Source of the DNA: an uncultured bacterium
GTDB taxonomy: Bacteria > Auribacterota > Tritonobacteria > UBA1439
Reading direction: 5' to 3'
DNA: 7,172 nucleotides
Assembly (NCBI GenBank): GCA_937858775.1
Contig: CALLYX010000072.1
Coordinates: 1 to 7,172 of the forward strand
A model generated the notes under the pieces. It saw nothing but the letters and a program-made list of their open reading frames with translations, ran no database searches and was not told where the DNA came from. Below, in pieces: positions 1 to 5,702 of the stretch; the stretch's first letter is position 1, and each line of letters begins with the position of its first letter. The translations under genes and the position numbers were made by a program.

Positions 1-8
1 GTGCTAGA

Positions 9-1220
9 ATGTCCCCGATGAAGACCCCCTCCCCGCGCCCCCTCGTCGCGCGCCGTCTCCCAGCGGCGGCCCTAGCGCTTTGCGCGCTCGCCCTCGCGGG
101 ATGCGGCAAGGGCGACGACTACCGGCAGCGCTACCACGAGCTCCAGGAGCAGGGCCGCAGGAAGATCGCCGACCTCGACGCGGCGCGCAGGGCGGACCTG
201 AGCCGCTACGAGCAGCGCCTCATCGGCTACGAGGCCGAGCTGCGCCGCCTCAACGCGGAACTGAGCGCCGCCCGGCACTTCCCCCGGCCCGAGGCGCCCG
301 CCGCCCAGCCGCCCGTGCCCCCCGCCCAGGGTGCGGGCCGGAAACCCCTCGCGGAGGCCGTCGCCGCCCTCGCCTCGCCCGGGGGGGCGGACGACGGGGA
401 GGAGGCGACGCCCGCCTCCCTCATGGAACAGTTCATGTCGGATTTCGAGGGGTCTGTCGACGAGGGGCGGCGCGCGCAATTCCGGGACGACATCGCCGCC
501 TACATCGCGCGCCTCAAGGAGCAGTCGGGCGCGGCGCCTGCGGAGCGGCGGAAGGAGGAGCGGCTGGGCGAACTCCGCTCCCAGGTCGAGGCGGCGTCAA
601 GCGAACGGGAGCGCGAGATGCTCCGCGACCGCATCGCGAGGATAGAGGGGGCGAGCGCGGAGGACCTCCCCGGGGTGCTCGACTACTACCAGCGCCTCGA
701 CGGCATACAAACCCTCAACCGCATCATGGACGAGTACGACATACCGCGCGACGAGCTGAGCGCCGCGGGAATCGAGCCGCCGCCGCGGAGCAGTTGGAGG
801 CCGGAGGCGCGCGAGATCGCCCGCAACCTGAGGGATTTCATCGACCGCTTCGAGCCGCTCGCCCCGGCCGCGCTGCGGGCGCAATTCAGGGAGGAGCTCG
901 AGGCCTGCGCCGCGGACCTCGCCGCCCGGCCGACCGAAGCCCAGATAGCCGCCGCGCGCGATGCGATGGTCGCCGACCTCCGCGCCCAGGCCGCCACATC
1001 CACGGGGCGCCGGCTGGAGGGGATCAACCGCCGGATCCGGCAGCTCGAGTCGGGTCCCCTCGACGCGGTGCAGCGGAGGATCCAGCAGGAGAAGTTCGCG
1101 CAGATCTCGGCCCTCGCTGAGAAATACCAGATCCCGCGCCAGGACCTGCGCGAATCGGGGGTCATCTTCTCAACGCGCCGGCGCGGGCGCAACCCACGGG
1201 GGGGGCATCCGACGCCATGA
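9..1220 (+). CDS. Predicted coiled-coil lipoprotein with internal tandem duplication, function unknown
   Basis: I do not recognise a named family. The N-terminus is a lipoprotein signal: a basic n-region, an Ala/Leu core and the lipobox LAGC with Cys32 as the likely lipidated residue. The residues after the Cys are Gly-Lys, not Asp, so outer-membrane sorting is plausible. Residues about 36-90 are charged and heptad-like, suggesting a coiled coil, followed by a Pro/Ala-rich linker (about 91-112). Residues 136-255 and 271-385 are two diverged copies of one module; each contains an RAQF motif and ends in a Y-x-IPR-x-(E/D)L-x-x-x-G-(I/V) motif. The C-terminus is short and basic. The start is uncertain: ATG at 9 and ATG at 18 are both in frame, only eight bases precede the first, and no ribosome site is visible. 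The stop overlaps the next start (ATGA), which implies translational coupling with the lipid-related genes downstream. A role in the envelope alongside the MCE transporter is inferred from context only. Confidence 0.8.
   Translation: MSPMKTPSPRPLVARRLPAAALALCALALAGCGKGDDYRQRYHELQEQGRRKIADLDAARRADLSRYEQRLIGYEAELRRLNAELSAARHFPRPEAPAAQPPVPPAQGAGRKPLAEAVAALASPGGADDGEEATPASLMEQFMSDFEGSVDEGRRAQFRDDIAAYIARLKEQSGAAPAERRKEERLGELRSQVEAASSEREREMLRDRIARIEGASAEDLPGVLDYYQRLDGIQTLNRIMDEYDIPRDELSAAGIEPPPRSSWRPEAREIARNLRDFIDRFEPLAPAALRAQFREELEACAADLAARPTEAQIAAARDAMVADLRAQAATSTGRRLEGINRRIRQLESGPLDAVQRRIQQEKFAQISALAEKYQIPRQDLRESGVIFSTRRRGRNPRGGHPTP
414..773 (+). repeat. Lipoprotein module, copy 1 (residues 136-255)
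   Basis: First copy of an internal protein-level duplication. Landmarks are F142, FE at 146-147, RAQF at 155-158, the E-L-R-x-Q segment near 188-192, the R-I-x-R-I-E segment near 208-213, and YDIPRDEL at 243-250 followed by G-I. The copies align at a constant offset of 135 residues up to about residue 192, then 134, then 130. The duplication is old enough that nucleotide identity is not obvious. Confidence 0.75.
819..1163 (+). repeat. Lipoprotein module, copy 2 (residues 271-385)
   Basis: Second copy of the module. Matching landmarks are F277, FE at 281-282, RAQF at 290-293, D-L-R-A-Q at 323-327, R-I-R-Q-L-E at 342-347, and YQIPRQDL at 373-380 followed by G-V. It lies directly after copy 1 with a 15-residue Pro/Arg-rich spacer. 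Confidence 0.75.
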
Positions 1221-2218
1221 ACACACCCCGCGCGGGCCGCCCGCGGGCTGCCGCCCGGCTTCTCGCGGCGGCCGTGCTCGCCGTCTCGATGCCGGCCCCC
1301 GGCGCCGCGCGGCAGCTCGTCGAGCTTTTTCCCGGCTACGGCAATCCGAACACGCTCGTGATCAGCGGAAGGGTCTTCGACGCCCCGCGCGCCACGCGGT
1401 GGGGCGCAGGCCTGGCAGCGTCGCGCCTCGCGAAGCCGCTGGGCGCACTCGTGCACCTCGTGCGGCGGGGGCCCGGGGACCGGCCGGTCGTCGTCCGGGC
1501 GGGCGGCGTCGCCGCGGAGGCGAGGCCGGGACCGGGCGGATCGTTCCGCGTGGAGCTCCCCGCGGCGGCGGGCGTCCAGTGGTCGGGCGAGGTGAAGGTG
1601 ACCGCCGTTTCGGGCGCCGGGGAGGCGTGCGAGGGCGCCGCCTACGTCCCGAACCCGGCCGCTAAGACCGGCGTCATCTCCACCTTCGAGGAGACGATCG
1701 CCCCCGGGGAGGGGCGCGGAAGATATGACGGCGCCGCCGCGCCCGCCGTCCCGGGAATGCCGGGGTTGTACGCCCGCCTCGCCGCGGACGAGGAACGGCG
1801 GTTGCGGCCGGTCTGCTACGTCGCCGCGCGGGCCGGGGCCGCCGGGGCGCCCACAGTCGGCTTCCTCTCGGTCCACCGTTTCCCCCCCGGCCCGCTGTTG
1901 CTCATGAAGCCGGGGCCGCCCGGCGCCGCGCCCCCTCCCGCCGCCGCCGTCTACGACCACCTCCTCTCCTCCATCCAGGATCTGCTCGCGGCGTGGCCGG
2001 AGAAGAAGTTCGTGCTCTTCGGCGCCGCCGGCCGGGAGGACCCGGATATCTTCCGCTGCATCGCCGCGCGGTACCGCGCCCGTATCCGCGGCGTCTATCT
2101 CCGCCGGGGCGGCCCGCGGGACGCAGCGAGGGAGGGGGCGTACCCCGGCTTCTTCTTCTTCGACACGGCCGAGGAGGCCGCTAACGATCTCGCGCGCAAA
2201 GGGCTTCTCCGCGACTGA
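1217..2218 (+). CDS. Exported App1/DUF2183-like (LNS2 phosphatidate phosphatase fold) protein, catalytic motifs lost
   Basis: The first 31 or so residues look like a cleavable Sec signal (Arg-rich n-region, Ala/Leu core, G-A-A before Arg32), so the protein is probably periplasmic. The mature start, with FPGYGNP (38-44) and SGRVFD (50-55), resembles the N-terminal region of App1-type proteins. Residues about 150-333 follow the App1 catalytic domain closely: G-V-I-S then motif I; PGMPGLYARLA; YV near 201; FPPGPLLL (222-229); KKFVLFG (263-269); EDPDIF (274-279); and a final FDTAEEAA. From family knowledge, the HAD motifs should read roughly DIDDT, S-x-S-P-W and GDSGxxDPE. Here they are TFEET (156-160), A-A-R-A-G and GAAGREDPD (269-277), and the motif III lysine also appears absent. 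The fold is recognised with good confidence, but phosphatase activity looks lost. Lipid binding is an inference. The gene overlaps the preceding lipoprotein by ATGA and lies 24 nt before the MlaE gene. Confidence 0.75.
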   Translation: MNTPRAGRPRAAARLLAAAVLAVSMPAPGAARQLVELFPGYGNPNTLVISGRVFDAPRATRWGAGLAASRLAKPLGALVHLVRRGPGDRPVVVRAGGVAAEARPGPGGSFRVELPAAAGVQWSGEVKVTAVSGAGEACEGAAYVPNPAAKTGVISTFEETIAPGEGRGRYDGAAAPAVPGMPGLYARLAADEERRLRPVCYVAARAGAAGAPTVGFLSVHRFPPGPLLLMKPGPPGAAPPPAAAVYDHLLSSIQDLLAAWPEKKFVLFGAAGREDPDIFRCIAARYRARIRGVYLRRGGPRDAAREGAYPGFFFFDTAEEAANDLARKGLLRD

Positions 2219-2233
2219 GCGCCGCCGCGCGAC

Positions 2234-2237
2234 AGGG
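2234..2237 (+). promoter_or_regulatory. Weak Shine-Dalgarno (AGGG) before the STAS-MlaE gene
   Basis: AGGG lies five bases before the ATG at 2243. This supports that start, which also places the STAS domain at the expected distance from the N-terminus. Confidence 0.5.
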
Positions 2238-2242
2238 CTGAC

Positions 2243-3352
2243 ATGGCCAGCGCACAGGAGTCCACGCAACCTCGCAGGACCGTCATCGCTCTCCCGGGGG
2301 AGCTCCCGGACTCGGGCGGGGCCCGCCTCCTCGAGGAGATCTCGGCCGCCATCTCCTCCGGCGCTCGCGCCATCGAGCTCGACCTCTCCGGCCTCAAGCG
2401 CCTCGACAGCCGCGGGGGGGCGTGGCTCATCCGGGCGGTGCGTACCGCCAGGGCGGCGGGCGCGCGCGTCGATCTCTCCGGGGCGCGCGGGGAGGCAGCG
2501 GAACTGATCGAGCTCCTCGCGGGGAGTTTCGAGGCGCCCCGCGCGAGCGCAAGGCCCGCGGCCGGCCTCATGGAGGCGGTGGGGCAGAAGGCGTTCGGCG
2601 CATGGAGGGAGTTCGGCGACGCCTGGCGCCTGACCGTCGACGCCGCCTACTGGTCGTTCATCGCCCCCTTCGAGGGGAGGGGGCTGCGATGGAAGGCGCT
2701 CCTCACCGAACTCGACGACGCCGGCGTCCGGGCCATCGGGATCGTCTCCCTCCTCAACTTCCTCCTGGGCCTCGTAATCGCGATGCTCTCCGCCGCCCAG
2801 GCCTCCACCTTCGGCGTGCAGATCTACGTGGCCAGCCTCGTGGTGATGGGGTTCGCGCGCGAGCTGGCGGCGATCATGACCGGCATCGTGGTCTCCGCCC
2901 GAACCGGCTCCGCGATCGCCGCCGAGCTCGCCACCATGAAGGTCTACGAGGAGATCGACGCCCTCAAGGGGATGGGCCTCAGCGTGGCGAAGTTCCTGAT
3001 CGCGCCCAAGGTCATCGCCGTCCTGATCGCGGTCCCGATCCTCACCGCGATAGGGTTCGTGATGGGCGTTGCCGGCGGGTTCGTCCTCAACGCCATATCC
3101 CTGGGCTTCACCTTCGACCGATGGTGGGAGCAGACCCTCCAGGCGGCCGCAGTGCGCGACCTGCTGCAGGGGGGCGTAAAGGCGGTCTGTTTCGCCGTCA
3201 TCATCGTCATGGTCGGATGCCACAACGGCCTTCGCGTCACCGGCGGCGTGCGCGGGGTGGGGATGGCGACCACGAGGGCCGTCGTGATGGACGTATTCCT
3301 GATAGTCGTAGCGGACCTTTTTTTCACCACGGTCTTCTACTATTTCCTGTAG
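2243..3352 (+). CDS. mlaE: MlaE-family lipid ABC transporter permease with N-terminal STAS domain
   Basis: This is the membrane subunit of an MCE-type ABC transporter that moves phospholipids between the inner membrane and the periplasmic MCE protein. Residues about 12-95 are a STAS domain: strand, E-L-D-L-S-G, then LDSRG (54-58) with the D-S pair at the usual STAS phosphorylation position, and V-D-L-S-G. This corresponds to a fused MlaB. Residues about 105-155 are an amphipathic linker. Residues about 160-369 are the MlaE permease. It contains the conserved RELAAIMTG (206-214), AELATMKV (227-234) and EEIDALKGMG (236-245) stretch and the late G-G-V-R-G-V-G-M-A-T-T motif. Hydrophobic spans lie near 163-185, 192-216, 250-285, 312-328 and 345-369. 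STAS-MlaE fusions are known, so this architecture is not new. The ATPase gene begins 11 nt downstream. Confidence 0.95.
   Translation: MASAQESTQPRRTVIALPGELPDSGGARLLEEISAAISSGARAIELDLSGLKRLDSRGGAWLIRAVRTARAAGARVDLSGARGEAAELIELLAGSFEAPRASARPAAGLMEAVGQKAFGAWREFGDAWRLTVDAAYWSFIAPFEGRGLRWKALLTELDDAGVRAIGIVSLLNFLLGLVIAMLSAAQASTFGVQIYVASLVVMGFARELAAIMTGIVVSARTGSAIAAELATMKVYEEIDALKGMGLSVAKFLIAPKVIAVLIAVPILTAIGFVMGVAGGFVLNAISLGFTFDRWWEQTLQAAAVRDLLQGGVKAVCFAVIIVMVGCHNGLRVTGGVRGVGMATTRAVVMDVFLIVVADLFFTTVFYYFL
3319..3325 (+). promoter_or_regulatory. Candidate -1 slippery heptamer T TTT TTC in the mlaE frame
   Basis: Seven T residues (3318-3324) followed by C stand out in GC-rich coding sequence. In the mlaE frame the codons read CTT TTT TTC, giving the X XXY YYZ pattern. 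A -1 shift enters the mlaF frame with no stop before mlaF, adding 13 residues before its Met. No strong stimulatory hairpin or upstream Shine-Dalgarno-like element is evident, so function is only a possibility. Confidence 0.25.
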
Positions 3353-3355
3353 GGG
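3351..3355 (+). promoter_or_regulatory. Shine-Dalgarno AGGGG before mlaF
   Basis: AGGGG overlaps the mlaE stop codon and lies eight bases before the ATG at 3364. It decides the start of the ATPase, whose frame is otherwise open far upstream, antiparallel to nothing but overlapping mlaE. Confidence 0.6.
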
Positions 3356-3363
3356 CCCGTCCG

Positions 3364-4140
3364 ATGGATAGAAAGCCGATCGTGGAAGTGCGCGACCTCG
3401 TGGGCGGGTACGGGGGGCACCTCGTCCTCGACCGCATCTCCCTCGACGTCTACGAGGGGGAGATAGTCGTCGTGATCGGGGGGTCGGGCTGCGGCAAATC
3501 CACCCTCCTGAAGAACATGCTGGGCCTCCTGCGCCCCGTCTCCGGCTCGATCAGGTATTGGGGGCAGGAGATCACGACGATGGACGAGGAGGAACTCGCC
3601 CTCCTGCTCCAGCGGCTGGGGATAGCGTTCCAGTCCGGGGCCCTCTTCAACTCGATGACGGTCGGGGAAAATATCGCCCTGCCGATGGAGGAGTACGGGC
3701 GGATGGATCCGGCGCTCCGGGAGATTCTAGTCGGGATCAAGCTCGACCTGGTGGGGCTCTCGGGGACCGCCGGGCTGATGCCGGACGAGCTCTCCGGGGG
3801 GATGAAGAAGCGCGTCGGCTTCGCGCGCGCGATCGCGGTGGACCCGAGGATCGTCTTCTTCGACGAGCCGTCCACCAGCCTCGACCCGATCATCGCTGCG
3901 GGGCTCGACAAGCTAATCCTCGACATGCGGCGCCTCCTGGGGATCACCGTCTTCGTCGTGACGCACGACCTCGCCTCCATACGCCTGATCGCCGACCGGA
4001 TCGTGATGCTCGACCGGGGAAGGGTCATCTTCACGGGCACGGTCGCCGACGTCGAGAGGACCGGCGTCCCGAGGGTCAGGCAGTTCTTCGACCGCCAGCC
4101 GGACAAGACAATCGAGGCGCGGGGGGTGCGGACGCCCTGA
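3364..4140 (+). CDS. mlaF: MlaF-type ATPase of MCE lipid ABC transporter
   Basis: This 258-residue protein is the cytoplasmic ATPase that powers the MlaE permease. All ABC motifs are present: Walker A GGSGCGKST (39-47), Q-loop FQSGALF with Gln90 (89-95), signature LSGGM (143-147) followed by KKR, Walker B IVFFDEP (163-169), D-loop SLD (172-174) and switch THD with His201. The Q-loop QSGALF-x-S-x-T-V and the signature LSGGM-x-K-R are typical of the Mla/Ttg2/Mkl ATPase subfamily. The reading frame stays open upstream to 2422, but that part only overlaps mlaE out of frame. The ATG at 3364 has an AGGGG at proper distance and gives the normal family length. It is encoded 11 nt after mlaE and 43 nt before the MCE gene. 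Confidence 0.96.
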   Translation: MDRKPIVEVRDLVGGYGGHLVLDRISLDVYEGEIVVVIGGSGCGKSTLLKNMLGLLRPVSGSIRYWGQEITTMDEEELALLLQRLGIAFQSGALFNSMTVGENIALPMEEYGRMDPALREILVGIKLDLVGLSGTAGLMPDELSGGMKKRVGFARAIAVDPRIVFFDEPSTSLDPIIAAGLDKLILDMRRLLGITVFVVTHDLASIRLIADRIVMLDRGRVIFTGTVADVERTGVPRVRQFFDRQPDKTIEARGVRTP

Positions 4141-4172
4141 GCCCGGCCGCGAATCACGCCGCACCATGTTGC

Positions 4173-4178
4173 AGGGGG
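4173..4178 (+). promoter_or_regulatory. Shine-Dalgarno AGGGGG before the MCE gene
   Basis: A purine run AGGGGGGA (4173-4180) ends three bases before the ATG at 4184. It supports this start, which also places the transmembrane helix near the N-terminus. Confidence 0.6.
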
Positions 4179-4183
4179 GATAG

Positions 4184-4927
4184 ATGGCAACGAAAGCGCA
4201 GAAGGTCAAAGTGGGGATATTCCTGAGCGCGGGGGCCGCCCTGGTCGTCCTCGTCTTCGCCACGGTGACGGTCAAGAACCGCGAGCCGATGGAGACGTAT
4301 TACGTCAACTTCTCCGAGAGCGTGAGCGGCCTCGGGAAGGATTGCGCGGTCCTCTACCGCGGCGTGCCGGTGGGGACCGTCAGGGATGTGCGGGTCTCCG
4401 ACGCCAACGAGGTGATCGTCACCGTGGGGATCGCCACCCGCCGCGTCACCCTGCACGGGGGGACGGTGGCCACGCTCGCCATGAGCAACCTGATGGGCGG
4501 GATGCAGATCGAGCTGAGCGGCGGCGAGCCGGACGCCCCCGTGCTCGCCGCCGGTTCCGTCATCCCGTCGAAGGCGTCGATACTGGAGAACGTCTCCCAG
4601 GACCTGCCGAAAATCCTCGACAATATCCAGAATATCCTCGTGAAGATCGACCGCTCCATCGGGGAGGTCCAAAGCGACCGGATCGGCGCGCTCATACGCG
4701 ACTCCGACGAGGCGATCAAGACCGCGAACACGACGTTCGAGGAGGTCACCCTCTTCCTCAAGACCTCCCGCGGGACGATGCTCAACACCGAGTACGAGAT
4801 CACGCAGACGATGCGATACCTGCGCGAGGCGATCGTGCAGGCGAACCGCGTCTTCGCGCGGCTCAACGAGGACCCGTCGTCCGTCTTCTGGGGGAGGCGG
4901 GCGCCGGAGAGGCCGCACGTGAAATGA
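4184..4927 (+). CDS. mlaD: MlaD-type MCE domain protein, inner-membrane anchored
   Basis: This is the substrate-binding MCE subunit that normally forms a hexameric ring on the periplasmic side of the MlaE/MlaF complex. Residues 1-9 are basic (A-T-K-A-Q-K-V-K-V), and residues about 10-30 form a single transmembrane anchor. A single MCE domain covers about 38-114. It contains Y-V-N-F-S-E-S-V-S-G-L, the characteristic VLYRGVPVGTV (56-66), a V-T-V-G-I strand, the A-x-L-x-M-S-N-L-M-G-G loop and a final I-E-L-S-G. Residues about 135-228 are mostly helical, likely the extended helical region that lines a barrel or needle in longer MCE proteins. The tail has LNEDPSSVFWG (227-237), which resembles the end motif L-x-x-x-P-x-x-x-x-x-G of PqiB/YebT-like or Ttg2-like proteins. 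Length 247 is longer than E. coli MlaD because of this helical part. Confidence 0.93.
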   Translation: MATKAQKVKVGIFLSAGAALVVLVFATVTVKNREPMETYYVNFSESVSGLGKDCAVLYRGVPVGTVRDVRVSDANEVIVTVGIATRRVTLHGGTVATLAMSNLMGGMQIELSGGEPDAPVLAAGSVIPSKASILENVSQDLPKILDNIQNILVKIDRSIGEVQSDRIGALIRDSDEAIKTANTTFEEVTLFLKTSRGTMLNTEYEITQTMRYLREAIVQANRVFARLNEDPSSVFWGRRAPERPHVK

Positions 4928-4934
4928 CGGAATT

Positions 4935-4974
4935 CCGCGGTTTTCCCGCCGCCTCGCCGGCGGGAAAACCGCGG
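4935..4974 (+). other. Perfect 17-bp inverted repeat between mlaD and the auxiliary lipoprotein gene
   Basis: The left arm CCGCGGTTTTCCCGCCG (4935-4951) pairs fully with the right arm (4958-4974), leaving a six-base loop CCTCGC. It begins eight bases after the mlaD stop. No T-run follows, so it is not a standard intrinsic terminator. It may stabilise mRNA or lower expression of the distal gene. A 9-bp alternative hairpin (4969-4977 with 4986-4994) shares the CCGCGG of the right arm, so the two stems cannot form together. Confidence 0.7.
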
Positions 4975-5014
4975 CCCCGGGCACCGGGCCGCGGCCCAGC
5001 CGCCGCGGAGACAC

Positions 5015-5020
5015 GGAGGA
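5015..5020 (+). promoter_or_regulatory. Shine-Dalgarno GGAGGA before the auxiliary lipoprotein gene
   Basis: GGAGGA lies four bases before the ATG at 5025. It is one of the strongest ribosome sites in the window and allows translation independent of upstream genes. Confidence 0.7.
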
Positions 5021-5024
5021 GACG

Positions 5025-5639
5025 ATGAAGAAGATGGTGATCGCCGCGGCCGCCGCGTGCGCGGCCCTCTCTTGCGCGCCGCGCATACGCACCGACTACT
5101 ACCTGATCAACACGGAGCCCGCGGTTGCGAAATCCGCGTCGCGGCTTCCCCTTACGGTCGTGATCAACCACGTCCGCGCGCCGTCGCGCTACCAGGACCA
5201 GATCGCCTACCGCACCTCCGAATTCCGCGTCGGCTTCTACGAATACAGCCGCTGGGCGGAACCGCCGGCGGAGATGGTCTGGCGGGCGATCCACGGGGCG
5301 CTCTCGGCATCCGGCCTCTTCGAGAGGGCGGAACCCTCGGATGCCGCCTGGAATCCGGATCTCATCCTGCAGTGCGCGATCATAGCGTTCGACCAGGTCC
5401 TGGAGAAGGGCGGGGAGTACGCCGACTGCCGCCTGGCGATGGAGCTCCTCACAATGGACACCAGGAAGGTGGTCTGGTCGAAACGGACGGGCGCCCTGGT
5501 GAAGCAGGAGAAGCGCGGGGCGTTCGTCGCCGCGATGGACCGGGCGGTGGCGAGGGCGGTCTCCGACGCCGTCGCCGACATGGAGGGCTCGGCCGCGCTC
5601 AGGGAAGCGGCGGCCGGGAAGGGTGCAGCGAAGCCGTAG
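5025..5639 (+). CDS. ABC-type transport auxiliary lipoprotein (PqiC/DUF330 family)
   Basis: This small lipoprotein is expected to sit in the outer membrane and pair with the MCE protein, as PqiC does with PqiB. The signal is short: M-K-K, an Ala-rich core and a relaxed lipobox ALSC with Cys17. The Leu is at -2 rather than -3, so lipidation is likely but not canonical. The mature part shows family landmarks: YYLINTEP (25-32); a VVINHVRAP strand (45-53) then Q-D-Q-I-A-Y-R-T; the key YEYSRWAEPP (72-81) followed by E-M-V-W-R-A-I; a central D-L-I-L-Q strand; and a late K-V-V-W-S-K-R strand (148-154) before a C-terminal helix. The last residues (about 188-204) are an Ala/Lys tail. It is the last gene of the cluster, 97 nt after mlaD across a hairpin. 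Family assignment is good; the exact ortholog group is not settled. Confidence 0.88.
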   Translation: MKKMVIAAAAACAALSCAPRIRTDYYLINTEPAVAKSASRLPLTVVINHVRAPSRYQDQIAYRTSEFRVGFYEYSRWAEPPAEMVWRAIHGALSASGLFERAEPSDAAWNPDLILQCAIIAFDQVLEKGGEYADCRLAMELLTMDTRKVVWSKRTGALVKQEKRGAFVAAMDRAVARAVSDAVADMEGSAALREAAAGKGAAKP

Positions 5640-5684
5640 GGGGCGCCTGCCTCGGGATACGCGGCCCGGGGCCGGGGGTTCGCG

Positions 5685-5702
5685 CGATCACGCCACTGAT
5701 CG
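5685..5702. other. Weak 6-bp hairpin over the carD stop codon
   Basis: CGATCA (5685-5690) and TGATCG (5697-5702) pair around a six-base loop in the convergent gap. There is no T-run on either side, so a terminator role is doubtful. No better terminator is visible between 5640 and 5687. Confidence 0.25.

Noticed and set aside
80..1120. Second long plus-strand frame inside the lipoprotein gene
   Set aside because: Arg/Pro/Gly-rich shadow of the real frame, which has a lipoprotein signal and an internal duplication.
686..3223. An 845-codon open frame on the minus strand, antisense to three genes
   Set aside because: Long antisense frames are expected at this GC content. The translation is rich in Arg, Gly, Asp and Glu with no recognisable domain, and it lies opposite genes with clear family matches and signal peptides.
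2422..3363. Upstream extension of the mlaF frame across most of mlaE
   Set aside because: The translated part is Arg/Pro-rich without domains, and mlaE in the other frame is certain. The mlaF start at 3364 has a ribosome site. Only the possible frameshift link is kept as a finding.
4166..4183. Five-codon ATG...TAG minicistron whose stop abuts the mlaD start
   Set aside because: No ribosome site of its own, and its GGG GGA codons are simply the mlaD Shine-Dalgarno. Most likely chance.
5640..5687. Convergent-gene gap examined for a bidirectional terminator
   Set aside because: Very GC-rich with only short imperfect repeats and no T-run on either strand.
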